Positions 53,589 to 62,472 are shown, counted from the stretch's first letter. The stretch: 64,000 bases of DNA from an uncultured SAR86 cluster bacterium (GCA_902595065.1 CACJOM010000001.1:387463-451462); one strand, 5' to 3'. Numbers and translations are program-made. Notes: generated by a model from the letters alone, not told the origin.

Positions 53589-54233
53589 AACTTTTAGTAA
53601 AAAAGTATGTATTGCCCTGCCCTCATTTATCGCTCGCTGTTGGAAGCGGGTAACAGGCATTCCTTCATTAGAAATTTTTTTAAAGGAAAACTTTTCTTTG
53701 ATTGCTTCTAATTCTTCTTCAATAGATTCAGCATAATTTTCCCAATCCGTTGAAATATATACCGTTCCATCTTTCTTTAGCACCTTAGCCATGACTTTTA
53801 AGAAATTATGTTTTATTAGTCTGCGCTTATGATGCCTAGCTTTAGGCCATGGGTCAGGACAGATAATATAAATTTCATCAAATATTTCACTGTTAATTTT
53901 TAACAATAACTCGCGCACATCATCGTCATAAATTTTTATATTACTCAAAGAGTTCTGATCAATACTGTTTAATAGGCTGCCTATGCCAGAAAGGTAAACT
54001 TCTGAGGCAATTATTAAGGCGTTTGGGTATTTGCCTGCCAGGAAGGAAGTATTTTCTCCATTACCAAAACCTATTTCCAAAATAATTTTTTGATGGCTCT
54101 GAGCTAATTCAACTAGCTCCAAAGCTCCACTAAGATGATGTTTTTCTAGGGACTCTAATGCGCTTTTTTGGGATGCTGTAATACGCCCAAGTCTTTTAAC
54201 AAAACTTGCTAGGTAGGGTTTATCTTGATTAAT
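53577..54233 (-). CDS. trmB: tRNA (guanine-N7)-methyltransferase, probable ATT start codon
   Basis: TrmB makes m7G46 in tRNAs. The 218-residue product has the N-terminal block SFVKRLGRITASQKSALE, matching the RSFVRRxGRlTxxQ signature of E. coli TrmB, motif I ILEIGFGNGENTSFLA, then CPDPWPKARHHKRRL. The frame is open from 54257 but has no ATG, GTG or TTG before the conserved block; the first such codon (TTG, 54122) would cut it off. An ATT at 54233 is preceded by AAGG 8 nt upstream and gives a normal N-terminus (MNQDKPYLASFVKR). rpoH ends 15 bp upstream. Confidence 0.9.
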   Translation of the reverse strand: MNQDKPYLASFVKRLGRITASQKSALESLEKHHLSGALELVELAQSHQKIILEIGFGNGENTSFLAGKYPNALIIASEVYLSGIGSLLNSIDQNSLSNIKIYDDDVRELLLKINSEIFDEIYIICPDPWPKARHHKRRLIKHNFLKVMAKVLKKDGTVYISTDWENYAESIEEELEAIKEKFSFKKISNEGMPVTRFQQRAINEGRAIHTFLLKVLKK

Positions 54234-54247
54234 AAGAAGAGCCTTGC

Positions 54248-55108
54248 TTAGGCTGCGTTAGACATTGCAGCTTTAAGTTTTTTCAATGCTCCATTTTCAA
54301 TTTGTCTAATTCTTTCTGCAGAAACATTATACTCATCAGCTAGATCATGGAGAGTTTCTTTCTCGTCTGCAAGATATCTTCTGGCAATAATGTCTTTACT
54401 TCGATCATCGAGGCTAGATAAAGCCATGGAAAGCTCTTGTGAGTTGTGATCAGAGACTTCTTGCGCCTCAACGAGAATTTCTGGGCTGGATGATTTATCT
54501 TCAAGATATTGAGATGGAGAAAGAATGTCTCCCTCATCATCACTGCCAACAGGGGCATCGAATGCTGAGTCATGAGAGGTCAATCGATTTTCCATGTGCA
54601 ATACATCTTTCACCTCCACATTGAGGTCTTCAGCGATTTTTTCCGCTTCTTCTTGCGTCAACCAATCAAGGGATTTCTTCTTGCTTCTGAGATTAAAGAA
54701 AAGCTTTCTTTGAGCTTTTGTAGTAGCAATCTTTACCATTCTCCAATTCTTAAGAATGTATTCATGAATTTCGGCTTTGATCCAATGCACAGCAAAAGAT
54801 ACAACCTTTACTCCTCTATTTGGATCAAATCGATCAACGGCCTTCATCAGTCCAACATTGCCTTCCTGGATAATGTCAGCCAGTGGCAAGCCATAGCCTT
54901 GGTAGGATCTTGCAATATGCACCACAAATCTTAAATGTGATAGAACAAGCTGACGAGCAGCCTCAAGATCATTATTCTCATAAAGCTTTTGCGCTAGCTC
55001 TTGTTCCTGTTCAGCGGTAAGAATCGGAATAGCGTGGACACAAGACAGATAGGATTCTATATCCTTGCCTGGAGTAGAAAGCGTAATTGTTTGTAAATCT
55101 GTACCCAT
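54248..55108 (-). CDS. rpoH: RNA polymerase sigma factor RpoH (sigma-32)
   Basis: The heat-shock sigma factor. The 286-residue protein has region 1.2/2.1 (ESYLSCVHAIPILTAEQEQELAQ), region 2 (LVLSHLRFVVHIARSYQGYGLPLADIIQEGN), the RpoH box QRKLFFNLR, and a region 4 helix-turn-helix (LHDLADEYNVSAERIRQIE). Length equals that of E. coli RpoH (284). trmB follows on the same strand. Targets in the window (such as hspQ) are possible but unproven. Confidence 0.97.
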   Translation of the reverse strand: MGTDLQTITLSTPGKDIESYLSCVHAIPILTAEQEQELAQKLYENNDLEAARQLVLSHLRFVVHIARSYQGYGLPLADIIQEGNVGLMKAVDRFDPNRGVKVVSFAVHWIKAEIHEYILKNWRMVKIATTKAQRKLFFNLRSKKKSLDWLTQEEAEKIAEDLNVEVKDVLHMENRLTSHDSAFDAPVGSDDEGDILSPSQYLEDKSSSPEILVEAQEVSDHNSQELSMALSSLDDRSKDIIARRYLADEKETLHDLADEYNVSAERIRQIENGALKKLKAAMSNAA

Positions 55109-55161
55109 ATATATGTTTTACTAATATCTAATTATAACTCATAGTTATCAAGAACAGATAA

Positions 55162-55977
55162 TTATAGCAAATTTTTACTAAAACCACCTATTAGGGACAA
55201 AATTGTCCTTTTTTCGTTCAAATTACTTATTGCAATGAACATAGGATTTAATATGCTATCTTTTTTCCCATATTCAAGGGGTTTATGGCTGTCTATTTGA
55301 AAAATCCCTCCCCCTCTAGATCGAAGTACAGCATCAGCTGCCGCTATGTCCCATTCAGAAGTTGGGCCAAAACGTGGATAAATATCAGCTTTTTTATCTG
55401 CCAAAGCACAGATTTTAAGAGAGCTGCCTTTAGATATAATTTTCAATCTTTTTCCTTTTTTATCTAAAAAATTTAAGAAAGCAGTATCTATAACCGTTCT
55501 ATGACTTCTGCTAGTAACTACCCGCAGAATCTGTCGTTTTTTAGTATCAGCTTTAATTTTCTTACTTATTTGGTTTGCTATGCCTGACCAAACTTGATCA
55601 AAAGCCGGCGCACCGACAACGCCCAACACAGGTTTGCCATTTTGAATCAGCGCAATGTTGGTTGTGAACTCATCGGATTTATTAACAAACTCCTTCGTTC
55701 CATCAATTGGATCAATTATCCAAAACTCTTTTGCTGGCTTATAGTTTTTTTGCTTGAAACTCTCTTCTGAAACAACTGGAATATCAGGAAAGTGTTTCTT
55801 CAGAAACTTAACGATGACTTTATGAGCATACATATCTGCAGCTGTCACTGGAGATCCATCTTTTTTTGCTTGAGCGCTAGACCTTGGATTCCGATAAATT
55901 TTTATAATCTCAGGAAATAAACTACGCGTTAACTCCTCTAATTGAGGGATAATAGGTTCTAAATTTTTAGATAACAT
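55162..55977 (-). CDS. cysQ: 3'(2'),5'-bisphosphate nucleotidase CysQ
   Basis: CysQ hydrolyses PAP/PAPS by-products of sulfate assimilation. The 271-residue protein has DGSPVTAADMYAH, VSEESF with the metal-binding Glu-Glu, WIIDPIDGTKEFVN, and the C-terminal SEWDIAAADAVLRSRGG. The ATG at 55977 is preferred over one 30 bp upstream, which would overlap the divergent yrfG start. The next gene (yrfG) also adjoins cysQ in pseudomonads. Confidence 0.95.
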   Translation of the reverse strand: MLSKNLEPIIPQLEELTRSLFPEIIKIYRNPRSSAQAKKDGSPVTAADMYAHKVIVKFLKKHFPDIPVVSEESFKQKNYKPAKEFWIIDPIDGTKEFVNKSDEFTTNIALIQNGKPVLGVVGAPAFDQVWSGIANQISKKIKADTKKRQILRVVTSRSHRTVIDTAFLNFLDKKGKRLKIISKGSSLKICALADKKADIYPRFGPTSEWDIAAADAVLRSRGGGIFQIDSHKPLEYGKKDSILNPMFIAISNLNEKRTILSLIGGFSKNLL

Positions 55978-55984
55978 TTTTTTA

Positions 55985-56635
55985 ATGGTAAAACTTAATT
56001 CTACCACTGCAATTCTCTCAGATCTTGACGGAGTTATCTTAGATCTTAGTTACGATATAAAGTTTTGGGAGTTGTGGCTGCCAGAACATGTAGCAGATCA
56101 AACCAATCAAAGCATAGAAGAAGTTCAAGAAAAGATTCAAGCAGAAATAGATGCACAAAGAGGGACTCTAAATTTTTATGATCTAAATTATTGGGATGAT
56201 CTGCTTGATGTTGACTGCATGCAAATTATAAAAGCAAAAGAAGATAAGTGTTCTTATTTAGAAGGGTCACATGAGGCTCTGCAAAAATTATCTGTTATAA
56301 AAAACCCTAAGCACATTTTGACCAATGGAGATCCAAGAGCGCAGCAATACAAAGCTGAAATTCAAGATTTTCTAAAATTTTTTGACTCAATCTTTTACAG
56401 CATGCATGCCGGTTACCCGAAGGAACAAAAAGAATTCTGGGCTTTAGCAAGACATAATTTAAATTTGGATTTTGAAGATGCAATATTTATTGATGATGAT
56501 TTTAAAGTGGTCACAGCTGCTGTAAAAGCAGGAATCAAACAAGTGATCTGGATCACACCAGGCAAAAATAGAATTTTACAAAATGGTATTGAAACATTTC
56601 CTAGTCTGAACGATTTAGTTGATGCAATTACTTGA
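55985..56635 (+). CDS. yrfG: HAD-superfamily nucleotidase, YrfG-like
   Basis: A 216-residue HAD-IA hydrolase resembling GMP/IMP nucleotidase YrfG. Motif I is LSDLDGVILDLS; the cap region contains RGTLNFYDLNYWDDLLDVDC, similar to the YrfG 'RGTL.WYc.dYW...L.lD' stretch. Motif II is LTNGDPRA and motif IV IFIDDDFKV. Substrate specificity is inferred from similarity. It is divergent from cysQ and overlaps the phosphatase gene by 21 bp. Confidence 0.85.
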   Translation: MVKLNSTTAILSDLDGVILDLSYDIKFWELWLPEHVADQTNQSIEEVQEKIQAEIDAQRGTLNFYDLNYWDDLLDVDCMQIIKAKEDKCSYLEGSHEALQKLSVIKNPKHILTNGDPRAQQYKAEIQDFLKFFDSIFYSMHAGYPKEQKEFWALARHNLNLDFEDAIFIDDDFKVVTAAVKAGIKQVIWITPGKNRILQNGIETFPSLNDLVDAIT

Positions 56636-57751
56636 ATCTAGATTCTCATAATCGAGAGCCTGCAATATACGGTCAAAGATTTCTGTGCTATCCATCACCC
56701 CACTGAACAGCTCTGAGCCTGGGCCATAAGCATAAATATTTATCGGTGACAGGTCATGACTCCCTGTGGTCCATTGCGCTCTAACATTTGAACCCTTCGG
56801 GCGCTGTAAAACCAATCCTCCGGTAGCATGATCTGCGGTCACAAGAATCAGAGTGTCTTGATTTTTAATAGCAAAGTCTGTTGCAGCTTGAACAGTTGCA
56901 TCAAAATCAGCAAATTCAACCAGCATGTATTGAGCATTATTATCATGCCCTGCCCAATCGATTTGACTGCCCTCAGACATTAAAAAAAATCCAGCACAAT
57001 TTTGAGATTTGTTTTTAAGAAAATTCAGGGCAACCTGAGTCATTTCAAGCTGAGTAGGAGTTCCTAGGCTCCTATCAAAGCCATCTTCAGCAAAAAGCCC
57101 TATCACCTGCTCTTTTGAATTAAGTAATGAGGAATCTAATAATGTATTGTCATAGATCATAAAAAGTCCATCTTCAGGTGGAACATCAAAAAATTCTTGG
57201 CCTCCGCCTAACGCAATATCTATATCAGAATCAATGAGCATTTTTGCAATTTCTTTTTCTTTGTAGCGACTATCAATGTGTGCATAAAAAGCTGCAGGTG
57301 TTGCATGAGTAATGGATGAGGTTGCAACCAGACCAGATTTAAAACCTTTTGTACTTAAAAGTTCAGGAATGGTCGGTAATAGTTTTTTCTCAGCATCAAC
57401 TGATAAATATCGATTAATTGTTTTAACCCCAGTGGCCCATGATGTAGCAGCAGCGGCTGAATCCGTATAAAGGCTCTCTGAAGAATGATTGTAGACAATG
57501 CCTGTGATAGGAAAGTTTTCAAAAGACAGCCTATGATCGGGGCCACCGGTTGCAAATTTTGCTAAAGCAACCTGATTAGGGCCCATGCCATCTCCAATAA
57601 ACAAAATAACATTTTTTGCTTTTGGTTTTGAGACTCTTTCAAGAGTCATGGATGGTTTTGTATCAGGGCCGATAGCGACCAACTCTATATTATCTCCAGA
57701 CCCACAGGCAAAGAGTACAAAGGTGCTAAGGATTAGCAAAGATTTTTTCAT
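56615..57751 (-). CDS. Alkaline phosphatase lipoprotein
   Basis: A 378-residue PhoA-superfamily phosphatase. A lipobox (FVLFAC, Cys16) anchors it to a membrane. Catalytic features are D54 (FIGDGMGPNQ), the nucleophile Ser98 in LYTDSAAAATSWATG, and the metal-binding VTADHATGGL near residue 305. It probably liberates phosphate from organic phosphates in the periplasm. It is followed (upstream on the strand) by an acid phosphatase gene, suggesting a phosphate-scavenging pair. Confidence 0.93.
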   Translation of the reverse strand: MKKSLLILSTFVLFACGSGDNIELVAIGPDTKPSMTLERVSKPKAKNVILFIGDGMGPNQVALAKFATGGPDHRLSFENFPITGIVYNHSSESLYTDSAAAATSWATGVKTINRYLSVDAEKKLLPTIPELLSTKGFKSGLVATSSITHATPAAFYAHIDSRYKEKEIAKMLIDSDIDIALGGGQEFFDVPPEDGLFMIYDNTLLDSSLLNSKEQVIGLFAEDGFDRSLGTPTQLEMTQVALNFLKNKSQNCAGFFLMSEGSQIDWAGHDNNAQYMLVEFADFDATVQAATDFAIKNQDTLILVTADHATGGLVLQRPKGSNVRAQWTTGSHDLSPINIYAYGPGSELFSGVMDSTEIFDRILQALDYENLDSSNCIN

Positions 57752-57755
57752 CGGT

Positions 57756-58604
57756 TTACCTATTGGGTTCCAGTGACTCTAAGCGAGTATTATGCACCTC
57801 ATCCGGAGAGAGTAAATAATTAAAATCGTAAAGGGCGCCTTCCCAATCGCCGTAGGCAATGTTTTGAAGCATGAACCACTTTTCGCCCCAATAATCTGCA
57901 TATTCTTCAACAATGGCTTTTCTCTTTTGTGGGCTCAAATTATTATCTTTGGCATCTACAAAGTCACCCAAATTATCTCCTGCCATCAGCAGGACTCTGT
58001 ATTCTTGAGCCACCAATGCTCTTCTTGAGCCTTTGTCAGAACCCCAATTATTTTCTCCACGCATTAAAATTGTCTCTTTGGTTTGATCCCAAGGTATGCC
58101 AAGCTTTGTCAGGTTATTTTGGGTGGCTTCTTTTAATTCAACCACTCGGTTAGTAATATAAAAAATTGCTACGCCTTTTGCAGCGGCATAATTTAGAAAG
58201 TCTTTTGCTCCGGGAACCTCTTTAGCAACTTCTTCTTTGCCCCAACTGACCCAGCCTTCAGGATACTTGGTACCATCTAGAATCATTCGAGCTTCATAAG
58301 AGGTGTTGTCCAAAACTGTCTCATCTATATCGACTATGATTGCTGTTTTTTTGTCCTTAACATTTTGGCCAGGCAAGGCACTCCAAGAGGGGTCTGCCAA
58401 AGCTTTGTCTAATGCTCGTTTAGCTGAGCTAAATGTCTGGAGGCTACTGGCCAATCTTTCAGCTGCAGTCTGTTGATAAAGAACAGACATAATATTTTGT
58501 TCTTTAAGGTCTCTAACATCTTTGTTTGCGTCCTCTGCAAAACTCACTTCTGATGTGATCAGGATATTTAAAAGAAATAAAGTTTGCCAGAGACGTGCTT
58601 TCAT
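57756..58604 (-). CDS. e(P4)-family 5'-nucleotidase/acid phosphatase (HAD class IIIB)
   Basis: A 282-residue exported phosphatase with a signal peptide (1 to about 23, ending EVSFAED) but no clear lipobox. HAD motifs are visible: IIVDIDETVLDNT and FYITNRVVELKEATQNNLTKLG, then LLMAGDNLGDFVDA. In Haemophilus e(P4) dephosphorylates NMN and nucleotides for NAD and nucleoside uptake. It lies 4 bp from the alkaline phosphatase gene, so the two are probably co-transcribed. Confidence 0.92.
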   Translation of the reverse strand: MKARLWQTLFLLNILITSEVSFAEDANKDVRDLKEQNIMSVLYQQTAAERLASSLQTFSSAKRALDKALADPSWSALPGQNVKDKKTAIIVDIDETVLDNTSYEARMILDGTKYPEGWVSWGKEEVAKEVPGAKDFLNYAAAKGVAIFYITNRVVELKEATQNNLTKLGIPWDQTKETILMRGENNWGSDKGSRRALVAQEYRVLLMAGDNLGDFVDAKDNNLSPQKRKAIVEEYADYWGEKWFMLQNIAYGDWEGALYDFNYLLSPDEVHNTRLESLEPNR

Positions 58605-58650
58605 AGATTCAAGCTATTATAATTTTTTGTTTAGATAACCTATTGTAGCT

Positions 58651-58815
58651 ATGAGCAAAGAAATAATCACCAAATTAGATGAGTTAGATAATGGACTGAG
58701 AAAACTCAGCACTGAGAGAAAAGTAGTTCTCCCTCATCATAAGACATTCGAATTAGTCGATGAGCTTAGAGAAATAGTTCAAAAGATCAAAAGTGAGGTG
58801 GGCTCAAATGAGTAA
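58651..58815 (+). CDS. Small helical protein of unknown function preceding a crotonase
   Basis: A 54-residue open frame from ATG 58651 to TAA 58813-58815, predicted as an amphipathic helix pair (KLDELDNGLRKL and FELVDELREIVQKIKSEV). Its stop overlaps the crotonase ATG at 58808 (ATGAGTAA), which suggests translational coupling and supports that it is a real gene. It has no recognised domain. It could be a small subunit or leader protein. Confidence 0.6.
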   Translation: MSKEIITKLDELDNGLRKLSTERKVVLPHHKTFELVDELREIVQKIKSEVGSNE

Positions 58816-59668
58816 ATACACATGTTTTGATGTCAGCGTTAAAGATCATGTGGCTCACGTGGTGATGAATAGACCCGATGAATTTAATTCGATGACTCGA
58901 TTATTCTGGAAAGAGCTGCCAGAAATAGTCAAAGAATTAGATAAGAACGCCGAAGCTAGAGTTATTTTGCTTAAAGGAGAAGGCAAGCATTTTAATGCAG
59001 GCATGGATTTAGCAAATTTTGCCCCTGCAGATAAGGACGGCCCAAAAAAAGATCCTGCTCGAATGCGTGAAACTTTTTATCATGAAGTACTCGAGCTGCA
59101 GGATACCTTTACGGCTTTAGAAGAATGTCGCATGCCCACCATTGCATCCATTCAAGGAGCATGTGTAGGGGGTGGAATTGATATGGTATCTGCGTGTGAT
59201 ATCAGGCATTGTTCATCAGATGCTTTTTTTAAGATTGCTGAAGTTGATATTGGGATTGCAGCGGATGTTGGAACGCTGCAAAGATTGCCTACCTTGATGC
59301 CTCTCGGAGCGGTAAGAGAGCTTGCTTATACCGGTAGAAAATTTCTTCCAGCCGAAGCGCTAGAATTAGGCTTCATGAATAAGGTTTTTGAGACCAGAGA
59401 AGAGCTTGAAAAAGGTTCACTAAAATTAGCAAAAGAGATTGCATCTAAATCTCCCCTTGTAACTAGAGTAATAAAGAAACAGATTAACTATGCTCGTGAT
59501 CACAGCGTGAAAGAATCTCTTGACTATCATGCAGCATGGAATTCTTCCCTAATCAGCGGTCAAGACATGGAAGCTGCCATGAAAGCTTTTATGGAAAAAT
59601 CAAAAGCTAATTACGATGACTTAGAGCCAACACATTCATTTTGGGAAAAAGACGGGTTAGTTCCTTAA
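58808..59668 (+). CDS. Crotonase-family enzyme, delta3,5-delta2,4-dienoyl-CoA isomerase (ECH1)-like
   Basis: A 286-residue crotonase. The oxyanion and active-site blocks are KGEGKHFNAGMDLANF and MPTIASIQGACVGGGIDMVSACDIRHCS, and EVDIGIAADVGTLQRLP matches the ECH1 catalytic Asp region. ECH1 shifts conjugated double bonds during oxidation of polyunsaturated fatty acids. ATG 58808 is preferred over 58793 because of its position after the coupled small gene. Confidence 0.88.
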   Translation: MSKYTCFDVSVKDHVAHVVMNRPDEFNSMTRLFWKELPEIVKELDKNAEARVILLKGEGKHFNAGMDLANFAPADKDGPKKDPARMRETFYHEVLELQDTFTALEECRMPTIASIQGACVGGGIDMVSACDIRHCSSDAFFKIAEVDIGIAADVGTLQRLPTLMPLGAVRELAYTGRKFLPAEALELGFMNKVFETREELEKGSLKLAKEIASKSPLVTRVIKKQINYARDHSVKESLDYHAAWNSSLISGQDMEAAMKAFMEKSKANYDDLEPTHSFWEKDGLVP

Positions 59669-60424
59669 AAAAACTGGTTCTGATTCAGTTGAGAGTTTTT
59701 TCGAGTATTTGTAACCCTCGGCATCAAAATTCTTTAAGTCATCAGACTTAGTAACTTTGTTCTTAATCATCCAGTGGCTCATGTAGCCGCGTGCTTTTTT
59801 GGCATAGAAACTAATGAGCTTGTATTCACCATTTTTAAAATCCTTAAAAACAGGAGAGACAACTTCGACCTCTTTAGGCAATGAGCCAACCACGGTGAAG
59901 TATTCTTTTGATGCAAGATTAACAATAAGGTTGGACTTATTAGCCTTAAGTTCCTTCAAGATGTTTTCTTGAACTTTGTTACCCCAAAACTCATACAAGT
60001 TCTTACCTTTAGAATTTGATAGTTTTGTGCCCATCTCTAATCGGTAAGGCTTGATAACATCTAAAGGTCTCAGCTCACCATAAAGGCCAGATAAAATTCT
60101 TAAATGTTTTTGTGCAAAAGCAATATCTTTTTTATTGAAAGTATCCGCTTGCAAGCCTTGATACACATCTCCCTGAAATACAAATAGGGCTGGCTGGCTG
60201 TCAGCGCTCATTTTTTTAGCTGCCGACCAGTTTTGATAGCGATCAAAATTTAAGGTTGCCAGCTTATCGCTTAGCCCCATCAGTGAGGCAATGTCCTTAG
60301 GCTCTTTTGTTTTTAGCTCTTTAATTAACTGAGCTGAATCAGATAAAAATGTTGGAGCAGTCGGCTCCACATCAAATTCTTTGGTGTAATCTAGGGTCTT
60401 AGCTGGTGATAATAAAACGATCAT
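59657..60424 (-). CDS. yaaA: Peroxide stress protein YaaA
   Basis: A 255-residue DUF328 protein that in E. coli limits free iron under peroxide stress and has a DNA-binding fold. Features are the N-terminal MIVLLSPAKTLDY, FDRYQNW, and HLRILSGLYGELRPLD, PYRLEMGTKL, and a late KKARGYMSHWMI. Size is like E. coli YaaA (258). A 12-bp overlap with the convergent crotonase gene is present. Confidence 0.95.
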   Translation of the reverse strand: MIVLLSPAKTLDYTKEFDVEPTAPTFLSDSAQLIKELKTKEPKDIASLMGLSDKLATLNFDRYQNWSAAKKMSADSQPALFVFQGDVYQGLQADTFNKKDIAFAQKHLRILSGLYGELRPLDVIKPYRLEMGTKLSNSKGKNLYEFWGNKVQENILKELKANKSNLIVNLASKEYFTVVGSLPKEVEVVSPVFKDFKNGEYKLISFYAKKARGYMSHWMIKNKVTKSDDLKNFDAEGYKYSKKLSTESEPVFLRN

Positions 60425-60462
60425 GGTTCTTATTTTAACTAAATCTCTTTAATATACATAGC

Positions 60463-60915
60463 ATGAGTGATTACTTGGGACGATTTTTTGCACGCCTGAT
60501 ACCTGTTTTGTTGATATTGGTCATGGTGGTTGTCGTTGGTCGTTATTTTTTTGGGATTGGTAGAGTGGATATCCAGGAATTGGCCTTGTATGTCCATGCT
60601 CTTATTTTTCTTGGCTGTGCTGGTTGGGCCTATTCTGCAGATGAACATGTTCGAGTCGACATTTTTTATCGCAATGCTTCCCCTGTCTATAAAAAAGCAG
60701 TTAATACTTTTGGAATAATATTTTTTCTCTTGCCAATGATAGGGGTCTTAGGGTTTTACGCCATAGATTTCGTCTCAGCCTCTTGGTCTGTTCAGGAAAT
60801 CTCCACTGAGCCAGGTGGTCTAAGCATTGTATACATTCAAAAATCATTTATTTTTTTATTTCCGCTCGTTCTAGGTTTAGCAGGAATAAGCGAGCTATAT
60901 AGATTATGGAAATAA
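60463..60915 (+). CDS. TRAP transporter small membrane subunit (DctQ)
   Basis: A 150-residue protein with four membrane helices and the DctQ pattern: VVVGRYFFGIG early, then LGCAGWAYSADEHVRVDIFYR. DctQ pairs with DctM in Na+-driven import of acids and other solutes. It overlaps dctM by 10 bp. No DctP periplasmic binding protein gene lies next to it. Confidence 0.88.
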   Translation: MSDYLGRFFARLIPVLLILVMVVVVGRYFFGIGRVDIQELALYVHALIFLGCAGWAYSADEHVRVDIFYRNASPVYKKAVNTFGIIFFLLPMIGVLGFYAIDFVSASWSVQEISTEPGGLSIVYIQKSFIFLFPLVLGLAGISELYRLWK

Positions 60916-62234
60916 TCCCAATTCTTTTAATAGTTCTCATTTGTGCTGCCCTGCTGCTTGGTTATCCAGTCGCTTTTACCCTTGCAGGAACCTCAATCTT
61001 ATTTGCACTGCTTGGTATCGCATTAGATTTTTTTGATCCTAATTTATTTAAAACCTTACCGATGCGAATTTTTGGAATCATGAACAATCAGACTCTGCTT
61101 GCTGTGCCCCTGTTTGTTTTCATGGGTGTGGTTTTAGAGAGATCAGGTATTGCAGCCAAAATGTTAAGAGATATGGCGATCGTCTTTAGAAATACTAATT
61201 CGGGTTTAAGCATCTCCATAATTATTGTTGGTGCTTTATTAGCAGCTAGCACTGGTATTGTTGGAGCAACCGTTGTAACCATGGGTCTCATGTCTCTGCC
61301 TGCCATGTTAAAACAAGGTTACGACAAAGACTTTGCTTCCGGCCTGGTTGCTTCCACTGGAACATTGGGTCAAATTATTCCGCCTTCCATTGCCCTGGTG
61401 CTACTTGGTGATGTTATGTCCAATGCCTATCAAAGAGCGCAAAATAATATGGGAGTCTTTTCACAAGAAACTGTGTCAGTAGGAGATTTATTTGTTGGTG
61501 CAATTGTCCCAGGCATCATGATTGTGACCGGCTATTTAATTTACACGATCATTGTTAATAGAAAAAAAGAATTTATGCCCACAGAAGAAATTGAAGGCGA
61601 AGCAAACATCTTAAAAACTTTAATTCCACCTGCAGCCCTAATTTTTGTAGTCCTTGGATCTATTATTGTCGGCATTGCAACACCAACAGAAGCTGCAGGC
61701 GTTGGAGCCTTTGGGGCTCTCATTATTGCTGGGATCAATGGCAGTGCAAATCTAGAGCTGCTGAAGGCAACAAGTTACAAAGCTGCAACAGTTACAACTA
61801 TGATTTTCAGCATTCTTATTGGTGCTTCAATTTTCTCTTTAATTTTTAGAGGTGTGGGTGGTGATCTTTTGGTAGATCAGATTTTTGAAATGATGCCAGG
61901 TGGAAAATACACAGCCCTTTTATTTATTCTGCTGGCCATCTTCCTCTTTGGTTTTATCTTAGACTTTATAGAGATTTGTTATGTGATTATTCCCTTGGTG
62001 GCACCGCCACTCTTAATGATGGGCTTTGATCCTGTTTGGCTTGGAATCCTCATGGCAATTAACTTACAAACTTCCTTTCTAACCCCACCCTTTGGCTTCT
62101 CTTTGTTCTATCTGAGAGGAGTGGCAGATGAAAGCATTAAAACCACTGATATTTACAAAGGGGTTGTTCCCTTTATTTTGATTCAGCTAGCTGTATTATT
62201 GATTGTAATAATTTTCCCATTTTTTATTTTATAA
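60906..62234 (+). CDS. TRAP transporter large membrane subunit (DctM)
   Basis: A 442-residue protein with about 12 membrane helices and the DctM signatures: MNNQTLLAVPLFVFMGVVLERSG, ASTGIVGATVVTMGLMSLPAML, STGTLGQIIPPSIALVLLGDV, and TPTEAAGVGAFGALI. It contains the ion-coupled translocation path. With the preceding DctQ it makes a membrane core; the substrate is unknown without the binding protein. Confidence 0.94.
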   Translation: MEIIPILLIVLICAALLLGYPVAFTLAGTSILFALLGIALDFFDPNLFKTLPMRIFGIMNNQTLLAVPLFVFMGVVLERSGIAAKMLRDMAIVFRNTNSGLSISIIIVGALLAASTGIVGATVVTMGLMSLPAMLKQGYDKDFASGLVASTGTLGQIIPPSIALVLLGDVMSNAYQRAQNNMGVFSQETVSVGDLFVGAIVPGIMIVTGYLIYTIIVNRKKEFMPTEEIEGEANILKTLIPPAALIFVVLGSIIVGIATPTEAAGVGAFGALIIAGINGSANLELLKATSYKAATVTTMIFSILIGASIFSLIFRGVGGDLLVDQIFEMMPGGKYTALLFILLAIFLFGFILDFIEICYVIIPLVAPPLLMMGFDPVWLGILMAINLQTSFLTPPFGFSLFYLRGVADESIKTTDIYKGVVPFILIQLAVLLIVIIFPFFIL

Positions 62235-62238
62235 ACCT

Positions 62239-62472
62239 ATGAATTCAAACTCTCTACTTTTTGCCTTTGGTGCCATTACTTTTCTTGTAACTTTTTCTTG
62301 GTTTAAATATGCTGCCATGGAAGTTTTTAAAAGAGAGCTTGATTCTAATTCTTCAAATCAAGGGGTTTGGTCAAAGCTATTTAAAGTTTTTTTGGTTGAC
62401 TGGTTGGTATGTATTGCTGGGGTTCTTGGAACAGGAATTCTATTTGTAACTGTCTTTAATATGGCTCACTAA
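62239..62472 (+). CDS. Small two-helix membrane protein after the TRAP genes
   Basis: A 77-residue protein with helices at about 6-27 and 48-73. It starts 4 bp after dctM and is presumably co-transcribed. It is too short for a solute-binding protein and lacks a signal-peptide-like cleavage motif. Function is unknown; a role in TRAP assembly is a guess. Its stop overlaps the convergent lipA stop by 4 bp. Confidence 0.6.
   Translation: MNSNSLLFAFGAITFLVTFSWFKYAAMEVFKRELDSNSSNQGVWSKLFKVFLVDWLVCIAGVLGTGILFVTVFNMAH

Noticed and set aside
53577-54122. Short TrmB starting at TTG 54122
   Set aside because: It would remove the conserved SFVKRLGRIT block, which is encoded in the same frame just upstream.
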